From Cavenderia fasciculata (Eukaryota; Evosea; Eumycetozoa; Acytosteliales; Cavenderiaceae), in assembly GCF_000203815.1 (NCBI RefSeq), contig NW_004457711.1:124001-188000 (forward strand): a stretch of DNA of 64,000 nt, given 5' to 3'. The position numbers and the translations under genes were made by a program. Positions 22,543-38,367 of the stretch are shown in pieces. The notes below the pieces were generated by a model. The model saw only the letters and a list, made by a program, of their open reading frames with translations, ran no database searches and was not told where the DNA came from. Position 1 is the first letter of the stretch; every line of letters begins with the position of its first letter.

Positions 22543-23544
22543 TTATTTTTCTGGAGGAGGAAGAGCAGGTAAAGCTGCTTGAGGTTTTCTAAATGAATTT
22601 AATACAGGATAGATATTTTCAAATGCTTCATAAATCTCTTCTCTAACCTTTGCACCTGTAAGTACAATCTTTCCAGAAACGAAAATCAATAATACTACTT
22701 TAGGTTGAATCATCTTGTAAATTAAACCTGGAAAGATTTCTGGTTCATACTATATAGAAAGAAGAGGAACCAAATTAGGAATCAAGTAATTGGATATGTA
22801 ATTCTTGCTACTACTTACATTTGTGAAAACCTTGTGAGCATTATTTAGATTTTCCAATCTAATTGGGAATTTAACATCACACGATCCTACAATATTTTGA
22901 ATTTTAAAGTCTTTAAAGATAGCAGGAAAGTCCAACTTTTGAATGATTCTAGCATATTTTCTAGCAGCCAATTTACTAGCTTCCTCTGATTTTGCACCAG
23001 TGCATACCATCTTTCCACTCTTAAAGATAAGAGCTGTTGTTTTTGGATCACGAATACGCATAATAACTGCTGCAAAACGCTAAAGGAGGGGAAGGGGGGG
23101 AATGTTTAATAATCATATGTTATAAACAGTCAGAGTTGATAGATGTTTTATATATATATAATACACCTACCTTTGGATTATATTCAGCATTTAATGCACC
23201 CAATGCAATAGTCTTTAAATTTAATTCTGTTCCCATATTTACAGTTGATACAATATTTCTAAATATATAGAAAGTAATAAAATAATAAATAGTTTTTATG
23301 TTAATATAAAGAAAGAATAATAACAAGTATCAAAACTATCAACTATAATATTATAGTTAATCAAACTCAAAAGAGGTGTAGATTCTTACTGTAAAACAGG
23401 CACAATACCAGAAGGGTGCTTTACAAGATCTATAGTTGATGCTTGTTGTGTCGATATGGAAGGTGTAGTTGGTGGTAATGGTAATGAAGCACCACTACTA
23501 CTAGTGCTAGTTGTTGATGTTGTAGAGGTTGTAGATGTACTCAT
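22543..23544 (-). CDS. tbp: TATA-binding protein
   Basis: Four exons (23390-23544, 23171-23258, 22819-23079, 22543-22749), all phases consistent, give 236 aa. A Ser/Thr/Pro-rich N-terminus of about 45 residues precedes the two TBP saddle repeats: [20 protein letters not shown] with [17 protein letters not shown] and [17 protein letters not shown], then [20 protein letters not shown] with [12 protein letters not shown] and [20 protein letters not shown]. These are near-universal TBP motifs, including the phenylalanines that kink the TATA box. The C-terminus carries a short Pro/Ala extension. General factor for RNA polymerases I-III. Confidence 0.97.
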
Positions 23545-24162
23545 TTTTCTTCCTATATTTATATATTTATTTAAGTGTTTTTCTTGTTCTTCAAATGTAA
23601 AGTAAAGTATTGTGATGCTATTATGTAAATGTTGTTTGATGTCAATTGTAGTCGTTGTAGTCTAATCGTTGTCGTCTCTATTGTTCGTAGTACTGATTAT
23701 GATGATCGAATATCTTATCTGTTTTGAGAGAGAGATTGTATAGTGATAATGACAACAACTAATTATAAAACAATAAAGATTATTGCAAAACTATGCTTTC
23801 CTCTCCTTTTATCATTTGCGGTTGGGTTTTTTTTTAATTTTTTTAATTTTTTTTTGCCAACACCCCCTTTCGCGCCTCTTTCATTTTTTGAACATCTCTT
23901 TCTTCATCTTTTTTCTCAAGTTGCTAATATTAATTGTATGGTACATGATTGACAACATCCACATGATTAACGAGTTGGTTTCATCATGTTTTAAAGTTTC
24001 TACTTGATTCATCTTGGTATTTAATTGATTAATTTGTTTATCAACTATATGACAAGAGTTGTTAATTGCAATTGTTGTCAATTGCCTAAAATATCGATGG
24101 CATGAGTTGTTAATGGAATGAATTATTTATCAATTTATTTATTTCTTTTTTATCATATATAT
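23545..24162. other. spacer between TBP and CDC48
   Basis: TBP promoter side and CDC48 3' side. Contains poly-T runs (about 23826-23855). A pair of self-complementary segments with ACATGATT/AACTCG motifs occurs near 23940-24110. Short frames here lack coding character. Confidence 0.5.
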
Positions 24163-26651
<2,489 letters not shown>

Positions 26652-27726
26652 GTTTTTATATTATTTACAAAAATGAAGTTCTAATTATACAAATAAAAAA
26701 AGTTATATTGGGTTGTTGTTGTTGGGTTTATATATTATCTATAGATAGATGAAAGAGAACAAAAAGGTTAGTACAATCTTATGATTATTATAAAAGAATA
26801 GAAATAGATAGATTATAGAGAGAGAGAGAGAGAGTTGATGATAATTACTATCTGAAATTAAAAAAAGTAATTAAAATTTCTTTCTTTTTCTCTCTTTTAA
26901 ATAAAAATATATAATAATAAAAAAAATGGTGTGATGATCAAGTTTTTTAATTTACACAACACTCTCTTCGCAGAGGGTACAAAAAAAAACAAAATAAAAA
27001 AAAAAAAAAAAAAACTACACTTGATGAAGTTGTTGGAAAGAGAATAGAAGTAGTAGTGTGGTAGATCGCTAGTGATAGTGAGTGAGATGGATTACTGTAC
27101 AGTAATCAAGCAAATCGAGGTATACATACCAGTAATTACAATGAAGCAAGTCTGACTTTTTGGATGAATATATTAATATATATATATATCGGGTTGGTTA
27201 ATAAATAATTATTAAAATTAAATATGTGTAATTGTTGATGATGGTGATGTGAAAAAAGAATTTGATTCTTCTTTTGTTCCAGATTAATAATAATAATCTC
27301 TTGTTGTTATTATTATATTATATATTGGGTGACGAGGCAGGCAGGGTTTATAAAAAAACTAATGTGTGGCAACTGACAACTTGTCACCATGATGTTTTAT
27401 AGTTATGTATTTAGGTATTATTCATTTTTTCCTCATTTGATCTAAAATTCCCAGGAATTTCAATGAACCAATTACAGTGAATTTATTTGTGACTTCAAGA
27501 TAGGTATATTTGGGAGTGACTCATAACCCCGTGGTCACTTATATTTTTAGTAGTTCAGATGGATTGGATATAGATAAATCATGATCTATCACATGTGATC
27601 AATAACCCAAAGGTATCTATCAGATGACGATGCAACAACAATATATTTGATTTTGGCTTATGTTGATGGGTTAAAAAATGAATAATGATCATTCATTGTG
27701 TATAATCATATGATCATCATTATAAT
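26652..27726. other. 1.1-kb divergent spacer between CDC48 and rhomboid genes
   Basis: Contains both promoters. Features seen: A/T runs near 26995-27015, an 18-bp perfect palindrome at 27090-27107, a GAGA run at about 26818-26835 and TA repeats near 27175-27190. No coding sequence supported. Confidence 0.55.
27090..27107. promoter_or_regulatory. 18-bp perfect palindrome
   Basis: GATTACTGTACAGTAATC is its own reverse complement. A related half site (CAGTAATTAC) lies about 25 bp downstream. Located between two divergent promoters, it could be a dimeric transcription-factor site; this is inference from symmetry. Confidence 0.4.
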
Positions 27727-28779
27727 ATGAGTGATAACAGCAATACTACTTCTACTACTTCAACAACATCAAGAATAGTTGAATCATTTCAATCATGGAT
27801 TAAAAATATACCATTTATAACTAGAATCATACTCTATACATGTGTTACTTTATTTCTACTTGATAGTGTATTATCATTCTTTCCAACCGTATTATGTTAT
27901 CTTTCATTTAATATTTATGAATCTTGTAAGTAGAGAGTAAAGCTAGTCAATCTCTAAAGATCATGTTTCTAACAATCTATCTTTCATTCTTTAGGGAGAT
28001 TAATAACATCAACATTATTTCATATAAATTTATTACATTTATTATTTAATATGATGGCATTTATACCATTCTCTACATTGCTTGAAAATAGTTGTGGTAG
28101 TGTATTGTATGGTTATTTAATGTTGGTGTTTATGATTACTTCATCATTGATGGCTGTCATTATATCAAATACAATCTATTGGATTGATCCAACTGCCATT
28201 TCCTATTCATGTACTATTGGATTATCAGGTGTTGTATTTTTATTGGTTACTGTCAATTGTCATTGGGTTACTACACCTAGATCATTGTATGGTCTAGTTA
28301 CTATACCCTCCAAATTATATCCTTGGGTCATACTTTTTGTTACTAGTATACTATTCCCACAATCAAGTTTTATTGGTCATCTTGGTGGTATAGTGGCTGC
28401 TTACATTTATCTATATAGATATTTAGATATTATAATGCCATCTGATCATTTAATCATTTCAATTCAATCCTCAAATCATTTACAATCAATTGTAAATTTA
28501 AATTATTTTATTTCTTTTAATCCTTTAAATTTACATTTTAATAATAATAGTAATCAAAATTTAGATAATGGTACTAATAATAATAATGGTTATTTTTCAA
28601 GAATATCTTCTTATTTTCAACAACAACAACAAAATAATAATAATAATAATAACTCTACTACTTTTAATGGACAAGGTAGAGTATTGGGTAATTCACCACC
28701 TTCCAATAATAATTTAAATTCATTACAATATTCAAGAAATATTGATATGTCAATTGATGAATCACAACCATCTACTTAA
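27727..28779 (+). CDS. rhomboid-family intramembrane serine protease
   Basis: Two exons, 27727-27925 and 27995-28779 (tryptophan codon split), 327 aa. After a Thr/Ser-rich head there is an amphipathic TM1 segment, then WRLITSTLFHINLLHLLFNM, the loop/TM2 signature of rhomboids. The catalytic serine sits in YSCTIGLSGVVF (Ser144) and the catalytic histidine in SSFIGHLGGIVAAY (His195), so the Ser-His dyad is intact. About six membrane segments are visible. The cytosolic tail is Asn/Gln/Ser-rich. The order resembles the RHBDD1/RHBDL4 and plant RBL-type ER/Golgi proteases involved in membrane-protein turnover; proximity to CDC48 is probably chance. Confidence 0.88.
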
Positions 28780-28819
28780 TCAATAAAAAACCAACTACTA
28801 CTTTTCCTTTTTTATTTTG

Positions 28820-31800
28820 TTATTTACTAAATTGTTTTTGAACTTTATGATAATATTGTAATTCATCTTGACTAACTGATGGAACAAGATTATCAACAGC
28901 TTCAAGGAAATGTTTTTGTTTAACTATTACTTGTTTTTGTTGTTTTTGTAATTGTTCAATAAATTCATCTTCTCCAATTGATCCAAATTCCTTTCTTCTT
29001 GATTTTCTTTGATCTTCCAATTGATTAATTTTATCTTTAATAGAATTGGCAAGTGAATCTGAACAGAGGGCATAGAAATCTGAACCAGTTAGATTGAATG
29101 GACATTTGGCAACAATGGCATGAAGGTCAACATCATCGTCTAGATGGAATTTACGTGTAAGAGCTTGAACAATTTTAAGTTGTGATTCCTTGTCTGATGA
29201 TATACCAAGATAAAGTAGACGATCAAGACGACCTGGAATCATCAATGCAGGATCCAATAAATCTGGTCTATTAGTAGCACCAATGATAAATACATCTGAT
29301 GCTCCTTGCATTCCATCCAATTCAGCCAATAGTTGAGAGACTACACGATCCATAACACCACCACTATCGGCACCTGCACCTCTTGCCGGTGCCAGAGAAT
29401 CTAGTTCATCGAAAAAGATGACACATGGTTTAGCTTGACGTGCACGATTAAAAATATCTCTAATATTCTTTTCACTCTCTCCAATGTACATATTGATCAG
29501 TTCTGGTCCCTTGACGGATAGGAAATTAAGTGAACACTCTGTTGCAATGGCTTTGGCCATCAATGTCTTACCAGTACCAGGTGGACCATACAATAAAATA
29601 CCAGATCGCTTTCCAATACCACTTGCAAATAAATGTGGGTTTTCGAGTGGCAATTGGATGGTATCCATAATTTCACTCTTTACATTGGCCAAACCACCAA
29701 CATCATCCCATTTTACATTTGGAATTTTTGGTGCTCCAATCGACGATGATTGATATCCTTGCATATCTGCCAATGCATCTGAAATATCATCACTTCCAAC
29801 CACTACACCACATGAACATATATCTTGAGCATTGATAGACTTGTCAGTCAATGATTGAAATACTCTTTTCAATGCTGCCATTGCTGATCTCTCACGTAAT
29901 TGGTGTAAATTTAATGGTAAAAATGATGCTGTTCTCATTGCTATATTTGAAATTGAAACTGAATTATTCAATGGTATATTTCTAAATATTGATTTTAATA
30001 ATATTTTTCTTTGATTTTCATCTGGTGACTAAGAAAAAAAGAGAGAGAAGTTTAATATATATTTCTTTTCATTTCTTTTTTTGTTTTTTATATATCTTAC
30101 CAATAATTCAATTTCATATTTAAACCAACCTCTTAATTTACCAGACATTTCATCAGTAGTTTCAACAGTTCCAATTATTATTAATGAATTATTATTTTGA
30201 TTATTATTTTGATTTTGTTGAATTGTTGAAAATTTATCATTAATTAATTGAATAGTATCTTTTAAAATACTAGTAATATTTGATTCTTTTTTTTCCAATA
30301 ATGAAGTTGAAGGAGATTGTTCTAAAACATCGAAATGTTCCAAAATGACAATACATGGTACATTGTCTGAAGCAGCGATTAAAGCATTTTTTAAATTATC
30401 TTCTTTTTCCTTTTCATTAAAACTAAACAATTCAAAACAATCAATTGTAATGGTACTTGTACCTAATCGATCTGCCAATTGTTTAATCATTGTTTTCTTT
30501 CCAATTCCTTTTAATCCTTTAATCAATATTGAACAATTATAATCTATATCTAATAGATTTAAATTTGATTGATTTGATTGATTTTCAACAATTGTTGACG
30601 TTGTAAAAGTTGAAATGATATTTTGTAATTTTAAAAATTCATCATTGTATGCAATGACTGAAGATTCTGGATGATGTAATCGATCAGAGAATGATTTGAT
30701 ATTATTTGGTAAAAATGAATTACATGAACCTTCTTGAATGACTGTACATTTTCTATAATCTATTATAAATAATTCAGTCTCTGGTGGTCCAATAGTTTGT
30801 GTTGTTGTATTATTGGTTGGTGATTGAATTTGTTCAACTTTGAAAAATATTAATTGTCCACCATTATTATTATTATCATTTTCATTGATTGAAAATATAT
30901 CACCTTGTTTCATAACTCTAATAATATCACTCGCAGAGGAATTATTAAAATATTGTACCAATTGATTTGTATATGATGCATATCCATTTGATTCTGGTGT
31001 ATTAATTCTTGAAATTTTAATCTTGTTTGCAATTGGAAATATATTATATAAATTATTATTATTATCTAGTTTATCTTGTTGTTGTTTGTTATTCTTTAAT
31101 ATTGAAATTTCCAATTCAAAACTTTCATTTTCTTCTTCTCCTTTTCCATTTCCCAAATTAAATGATTGAATTGGTGGTAGATAGAGAATACCATCTTGTA
31201 GTGATAGAGTATCAATCAACTTTGAACCCAACCCAATTGGAATGATTGAATAGACTCTAACTACGATTTGTTGATTCAAACGAGTATTGTTTAGTTTGAT
31301 AAATGAACCATGAAACAAACCCAATTGTTTCAGCGTTGTCAATGTAACACAACAATCATTCATATAATCATAGTTTTGATCAATCAATCGTATATCAATT
31401 TCATGTGGTATAGTTGTCATTATTCTAGATTGTACTATATTATTTGATAATGTTCTATTTGAATTTGGTGTAAAATGAAATAACGATGATGATGAAATGG
31501 GAGTAGGAACTGTAGGAACAGGAGTAGATAATGGATGAATAATAAAATTTGATATTCTAAGATTATTATTACCATTTGTTGATAATAATGATGTTGTTGA
31601 TGGTATAGATTTAACAAATGGTTGATGTTGATGTTGTTGTTGATGAATTGAATCTGGTGCAACAATGATTAAAGTTGTAGAATCATTTATACAACCTTGT
31701 AACATTGGATAACATTCCAATACTGTAAAACTTGATTGTGCATCCATTGATATATTTGATGATTGTATAAATGTTATTCCATTCTCTGCAACAAATGATT

Positions 31801-32413
31801 TAAATTGTTGATTGGCTTGATATTTCTTGATCACCGATTGTTGTTGTTTGTCTTGAGGAATAGTAACACTTTCAAATGATTGTAAATCCTTTGATAATAA
31901 TATTACACGTTGTAATGAAACTGATTGAATTGGTACTAATCTTGAATGAACAATATCATCATCCATTAATCCAAATTGTCTTGAAAATGTTATTGATACT
32001 AATATTATTGTTTTTGATAAAGATGATGAAGATGAAGATGAGGAACTAGTATCATTTTGTTGTTGTTGTTGTTGTTTTTGTTGTTGATTATTTAAAAGAT
32101 GAAAAGATACTAATAATTCTTTTGAACCTTGATGATATTGTAAATAACTATTATTATTACTATTACTACTATTACTATTGTTATTCTTTATATTATTATT
32201 AATTCTAAATGTATTAACATGATCTAATTTATATAGAAACATATGATATTGATTATGTAATCTAAACTTGGTTGTTGTTTCATCATCACAGTTATCATTT
32301 GATGGCATGATCAATGTACCACAACACAATGAAGTAGTTGATGGATATAATTGAAGATATCTATCATCACTAATCACTCTTATTCTATGCCATGATGATG
32401 ATTGATTTGTCAT
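28820..32413 (-). CDS. pex6: peroxisomal AAA ATPase PEX6
   Basis: Two exons, 30101-32413 and 28820-30028, give 1173 aa. The C-terminal D2 module is typical PEX6: WDDVGGLANVKSEIMDTIQL, GPPGTGKTLMAKAIATECSL, the PEX6-type VKGPELINMYIGESE, FFDELDSLAPARG and GATNRPDLLDPALMIPGRLD. The upstream D1 module is degenerate: its P loop reads GLKGIGKKT and its Walker B is IVILEHFD, without the DE pair, as known for PEX6 D1. The N-terminal half is divergent with Gln, Asn and Ser runs. With PEX1, it forms the peroxisomal exportomer motor that recycles PEX5. It converges on the rhomboid gene with only about 40 bp between stops. Confidence 0.92.
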
Positions 32414-32660
32414 CTCTTATCTTGACTTTTAATAGTTTGATTAATATAACTATAGCTCACCTCCTTACTCTTTCACTTCAACTCTCATAGTTTTTCGCGG
32501 GCATAAAATTTGAAATATTAAAAATGAATTTGTTTCATTTTTGAATGATTTTTCAAAAGACGAGAGTGGTCGCGCGTCTCTCTGAGCTCTGCCTACTTGT
32601 TTGACATATCAACTATTTTGATGATTCCTTTTAGTTTATCACTTCAGACAGCATACAACA
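32414..32660. promoter_or_regulatory. shared promoter of PEX6 and RPS17
   Basis: A 247-bp divergent promoter with a locally GC-rich core (GGTCGCGCGTCTCTCTGAGC near 32570) and a TTTTTCGCGGGC motif near 32491, which stand out from the AT-rich surroundings. Probably directs the strongly expressed ribosomal-protein gene; inference. Confidence 0.45.
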
Positions 32661-33190
32661 ATGGTATGAGGAAGGAATTATATAATTCATTGAAGTGTAT
32701 CTATATACTAATCTATCCACTTTCTCTATATATTATTAAAATACTATGTATACTCTACTACTTTACTTACTTATTTTAGGGTCGTGTTAGAACCAAGACA
32801 GTCAAGAGAGCCTCCAAGATCGTTATCGAGAAGTACTACCCACGTCTCACCCTCGATTTCGACACCAACAAGCGTACTTGTGATGAAGTTGCTCTCATCC
32901 CATCCAAGAGATTGAGAAACAAGATTGCTGGTTTCGTCACTCACTTGATGAAGCGTATTGCTAAGGGCCCAGTCCGTGGTATCTCTTACAAGTTGCAAGA
33001 AGAAGAGCGTGAGAAGCGTGACAACTACGTCCCAACCACCTCTGCCATCAAGACCAATGAAATCCACATTGATCAAGATGTCCACGAAATGCTCAAGGCT
33101 ACTCTCGGTAACTTCCCATCAATGCCACAAATCATTGCTGACCACAAGAAGCACAACAACAAGAAGAGACACCACCACCACAACAAATAA
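32661..33190 (+). CDS. rps17: ribosomal protein eS17
   Basis: Exon 1 is only the ATG (32661-32663), immediately followed by intron 32664-32779; exon 2 is 32780-33190. The product is 137 aa, starting [20 protein letters not shown] and containing [30 protein letters not shown] and [20 protein letters not shown], all eS17 signatures. The tail is extended by Lys/His residues (KKRHHHHNK). Component of the 40S subunit. Codon use is strongly C-biased, as in CCT8 and CDC48. Placing the intron right after the start codon means that an intron-retained transcript gives a different product. Confidence 0.97.
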
Positions 33191-33879
33191 ACTTTCTATT
33201 GTTATAATGAGGGTCCTATCATCTTTTTGAAAAAGAAATCAAAATACCATAATCAATCAATCAATTTTTCAATTGTTTGTTTCTTCTTCTTATTCTTCTT
33301 CTTTGCGTATTATTAATCATTATTATTACTTTTACAAACACAACATTCTCAGTTATTATACATTATCATCACCGATATTTCTAGACTCACCCTCATTTAA
33401 ACACAGATCACCATTGCTTGTTGTCGCATTGCCCATTAGATTATTAATGTTTGTGGTTCACCCTGTGATATCAAGTCATTGTGGTTTGTGGAGTCGAAGT
33501 CATCATTATAATGATACTCAATCGATTCCAATTATCAAGTCAATCTCAGACCACAGGAGAATCTGTCTTCACACTTGAACACAACCTGTACATTCATCAA
33601 ATCAAGATAGATCTATCTCGCATCAACATCGCACTGACCTAACTTTTTCCTTTGTCCAAATATACGTTGCAGTAGTTTACGAGCTTGTTGTTGTCGATAA
33701 CACACCACTTTAAGCCTTTATCCCAAGATCTTTACAAAAAATCGGTCACTCAATCTGCAATGCAACAAGCCAAGATATTTTTGACGGAGATGATCGATTT
33801 CAATATTTGGGCTTCTTCTCTGTCTATTTTGACCTTGGTTGGTTGGTACATAAGTAATCTAAAAAAGGAGTTCTTTTCC

Positions 33880-33910
<31 letters not shown>

Positions 33911-34001
33911 GATTCTATCTTTGGTCTAGTCTGACAGTCGATTAGACAGTTGTATACTTCTTTTTTGTTCCAATTTTAATTATCTATCTATATATCATAT
34001 C
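33191..34001. other. 0.8-kb spacer with a coding-like, broken stretch
   Basis: Between rps17 and the first ComC-like gene. Roughly 33400-33850 is less AT-rich than true spacers and has codon-like composition in several frames (for example FDGDDRFQYLGFFSVYFDLG in one and SAMQQAKIFLTEMIDFNIWA in another), but no frame runs from an ATG through it. It may be a decayed host gene or a non-coding RNA. T-runs follow at 33885-33910. Confidence 0.4.
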
Positions 34002-37000
34002 ATGTATCAATACCACTTTGTAATATTATTATTAACTATATTTCTCATTTTTTGTTCAAACAACCACCACCACTATGCAAATGCCCAACTTGTAGTTCCA
34101 ACTGATGAATGTTTGTATCAGATCAGATCAAATCAGATTGAATTCAAAAAAAAGTATTAATTAATTTATTTGATTATTACTACCTACCTGTACCCCTCCC
34201 TCCCTCCCTCACCCTTCTACAGTAAATTCAGTTATATTTTTTATTAAACAATATGGAGTATCGGGGGCACCATTAGACTCGACCATTTGTTCTTTTGGTA
34301 TTGGTCTAACCAGGGTACAATGTGACGCGGATGGACATATCACCTATATGTAATGTTGATCATAATTATAATTATAATTAATCATTAGAAGGATAAATAT
34401 TCTAACTCTCCTTACCTTCTCACTCTATCTTATATAAAATTTAATAGAAGGATTTATCAGACAACATTTACAAATATTGGTACTCCAGATCCTTTGACTG
34501 TTATTGTATTACCCAAAGTCAAAACATTAATGTTGCATGGAGCATCTCAAGTTGCCAACCCATCAATCAATGTAGCCACCTATATCAAGAATCTACCACT
34601 GTTGGAGACATTGGGGCTCGAGACTGACACATCTATAACATACCTCCCAAGTACATTTCCAGAGGGGTTGCCAGCGCTTGTTGTATTCACTGCCAAGGAC
34701 AATGGTATTCGATCAATCGGCAACTTTTTCAATAATTCCATGATATCCAGAGTGAGTATCCTCGAACCACTCGAAGCAGTTTCTATTGACAGTACACTCA
34801 ATTTACCAAAACTCAACAGCTTGGATTTGAGAACTGGAGCTGTTTCGCTCGCATTTACTTTTACCCAATCATCATTTCCAAATCTCAAAGCTGTCATCAT
34901 CAAACAAAACCAAGGATCAGTTGTTACCATTACACACGATTATCCAAATACACAAGAGTCTGCTCTCACAACTTTGTAAGTTATCAATGAATGTTTCAAT
35001 TAATATTAACCTTACTAACTTATTATTTTTATTAATAATAATTTTATATTAGAAAATGTTCAGGAGATGGAGAAGGATCCCTTAATCCAGACTTTTCAAA
35101 TTGCAATGTAATCTTTACAAACCCAGAAACAATTTCAATCTTGTATGTATATATAAATATATATATGTGTGTGTGTGATCACTAATATGTTATTATTATA
35201 TAAATATTAATAATAATTCTTTTTTTTATTTTCAAAAGGGAGATTGCAGGTAAATACTCTAGCATTTCACCTCCACTTGGTCCAGCCTATATCTATCTCT
35301 CCAATTTAGCTTGGATTCGTGCTAATTTGACTTCAATACCAGGATCATTACCTCCAAAATTGGGTGCTTTGTAAGTTTGTTTAAAAATATATTATTATTA
35401 TAATCGTGTTTTTAATTTTTAATCTTTTCTTTTTATTTTAGATCATTTGCAGTAAACAATTTCGCAACAATTCCATTTGTTTTTCCAAGTAGCTTGGCAG
35501 TGGCTGATTTTAGCCGTAATTACTTGACTGGTACAATCGATGTTGATGCCGCATGTGTAAACTCTCCAGTTGGTACCACCGTAGATCTTTCACTCAATCC
35601 CAATCTACTCGCTATCAAAGTAGATTCATGTTTGCAGGCTATTGATATTTTATCGACTGGTATTACCACTCTCCCAGATTGCTACTATTGTTATTTGGGA
35701 TCACAATTTGTCAGATCTGATTTAGAAGCACCTCCAAACTTTGTTTGTAGTATGTATCAATTCAATCAACCTAGCCAACTATTAAAATATATATACCTAT
35801 AACTAATCCTGTGACATTATAATATTATATTATTCTATCATATTATTATTATTATTTATAGATGTAACTATTGATAATTCTGATTTAATTGTTACTAATT
35901 CAGGATTTACCGAAATAACTGGTAAGTTTCACACATTTATTATTATTATTATTATAACTAATTAATATTTCTTCTTCTTTTTCTTAAATGTAGGATCAAA
36001 AATGGGATGGGGGACTGGTGCAATAGGTCAACCATATTCACTCTCAAGAGGTAAACCAAATAGATCGGTGTATATTGCATTTAGTGCGACCAATCTAACA
36101 GTGCCAACCAATTTCGAGATCAAGTTTTCCAATGATCTTGTGCCGCCAACAGCCAACGCCACATTTGTCGAAGGTGGAGTCATATTGCTTCAAGCTACCA
36201 CCTCTCATGACACACCAAATTTGACCAACTTTACAATCGATGTTTTCAAATACAACCCAGTCTATTTCAACCATACTGTCACTATTGGTCAATCCACTCC
36301 ATGTATCGTTACAAACTTTACTGCCACCCAAATCAAGTGTTGGGTATCTCCAGCCCTCCCAAGTGGAACCTATTTAGTCGATGTTGCCAACACATACTAT
36401 AACAATACCATCTCAACCACCATCACTGGAAAAGATTATTGCCAACAATCCACTGATTATTGTCACGGTAACGGTCAATGTAATCAAGATGGCCAATGTG
36501 TTTGTAATAGTAATGCATATTATAATAATTGTTCACAACGTAAGAAAAAAACAACAACACAAATCAAAATGATCAAACAAACAAAATATTAATATTGTTA
36601 ATATTTATGATTATACTTTTTATTTTATATATATATAGCATATCCTATATTATCATCTGGTGAATTTGGATTATTGAATAATCAAACAGTTAGTCTATAC
36701 GGTGACTTTGGACCATACGGACAATCGAATCTATCAATTACAATTAATAATACTTTGGATTGTACAGTTGTCGATAAATCACAAAAGGTCATCAACTGTA
36801 CACTTGCCAGTCAACCAACACCTGGTTTGGCATCGGTTCAACTCCAAGTTGATGGACTTGAGACAATGGTTAGAAATATTCTCAAACTTCGTCCTGCCCC
36901 ATCCAATGGTGGTAATCCAGGTGGAAATACAACAACAGGTTCTACATCAACATCTTCACCAACCACCAGTAGTACAACAACAGGTGGATCAACACCACCA

Positions 37001-38133
37001 GACACACCACAACAACAATGTCAAAAACAAACATCAAATTGTTATGGTCATGGTATTTGTGATGGAAATGGAATATGTCAATGTCAAGATAATTATAACC
37101 CTGATGATAATTGTTTTACAAAGTGTATGTTATTCAAAACAAACAAACAAATAATAATAATAATAATAATAATTCAAGAAATATTAATTAATTATTTTAA
37201 TTTATTATTTATTTTATTTAATTAGTTATCAATACGACTATTACACCAAATACAACAGATCCAACGGTATCATTTGATATTGATGGAATTGATTTCCAAT
37301 TTGAAGTTGTATCTATTCAAGAATTGGATTTTGATAGTAATATTGTCAAAGAATTGTTTATTTCAAATTATACTTGGATTGTCAATGCTGCAACCAATAA
37401 TATTACAACTGTCGTTGATTATCAATTAAATACAACTCTTTCATCTTCATCATCATCATCCTCTCCCAATATCAACGATATCCTATTCCAATCAGTCAGT
37501 GTATTGTCAACGATATCATTCTCGACACAAGCAAGAGATATTCAATTTGGAGATCAACAACTTCATATCAATGCCAATTCGATTAAACTATCAGTCAATA
37601 TTACAAATTGGCAATATTCATCAAATTTAGCAACACTCAGAGTTGTATTTAGAACAATCATCAATAATGATCAAACAGTTGAATATGATTGCAATGAAAA
37701 AAAGATTGAACCATTGTCATATGATTCATTGTCATCATTGCAATATCTCAAAGTGATCAAAGATGATATTCAATTCAATGGTAGATTTATTGATGTTGCA
37801 TTGTCAGATGGTCGACCAACCTATTCACAAACACAACTCATTTCAATGACACAATCAACCAATAATCAAGATGAATCTATTGCATTGATTGGTATCAACT
37901 TGCCACAATGTCAATCATGTGTTCTCGATCCAGATTTCTCACCATTATTAATTGACAAGAGTAATGATAGTGGATGTAGCAAATCAAATAGTTGGAGAAT
38001 CGTAGTTGGATGTGTTGTTGGTGGAGTTGGTGCTGTCGCTATTGCTATCGGATCGATAGTTGCTATCAAAAAGATGAGAAGATTTAAATCAGATAGTGCA
38101 TGTATTGAATCTAAACTTCACAGCATCAACTAA
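34002..38133 (+). CDS. ComC-like LRR/IPT/EGF transmembrane receptor A
   Basis: Ten exons: 34002-34110, 34223-34349, 34448-34975, 35053-35142, 35239-35370, 35442-35749, 35862-35921, 35994-36539, 36639-37124, 37226-38133; 1097 aa with all phases consistent. A signal peptide (VILLLTIFLIFCS) is followed by leucine-rich repeats, an Ig/IPT-like region, a first EGF-like module (CQQSTDYCHGNGQCNQDGQC), a second IPT region, a second EGF module (CYGHGICDGNGICQCQDNYN), a large beta-sandwich domain of the ComC type (FEVVSIQELDFDS), and one membrane span (IVVGCVVGGVGAVAIAIG) with a short basic tail. ComC-type proteins in Dictyostelium are surface EGF/LRR proteins linked to cell recognition in development. 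The LRR introns split leucine codons in phase 2. Confidence 0.85.
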
Positions 38134-38367
38134 AACTAGATCCATTAATGATGATTAAATTTAATAAATATAATCCAATAAACATGTCTAAACATAAAGT
38201 ATGATTAGTTGAGAGATTCACGCTTCATTGATCCAGATTAATCAACCCAAACACGTCGGCATACCACGAGGTTTTCAAAAAAATTCTTGTAACAATCCTT
38301 GTTGGTTGATCCTCTCCATTATGATCGTCAATTGTAGATAACTTTCTTGTTCTTTATATCTACAAAC

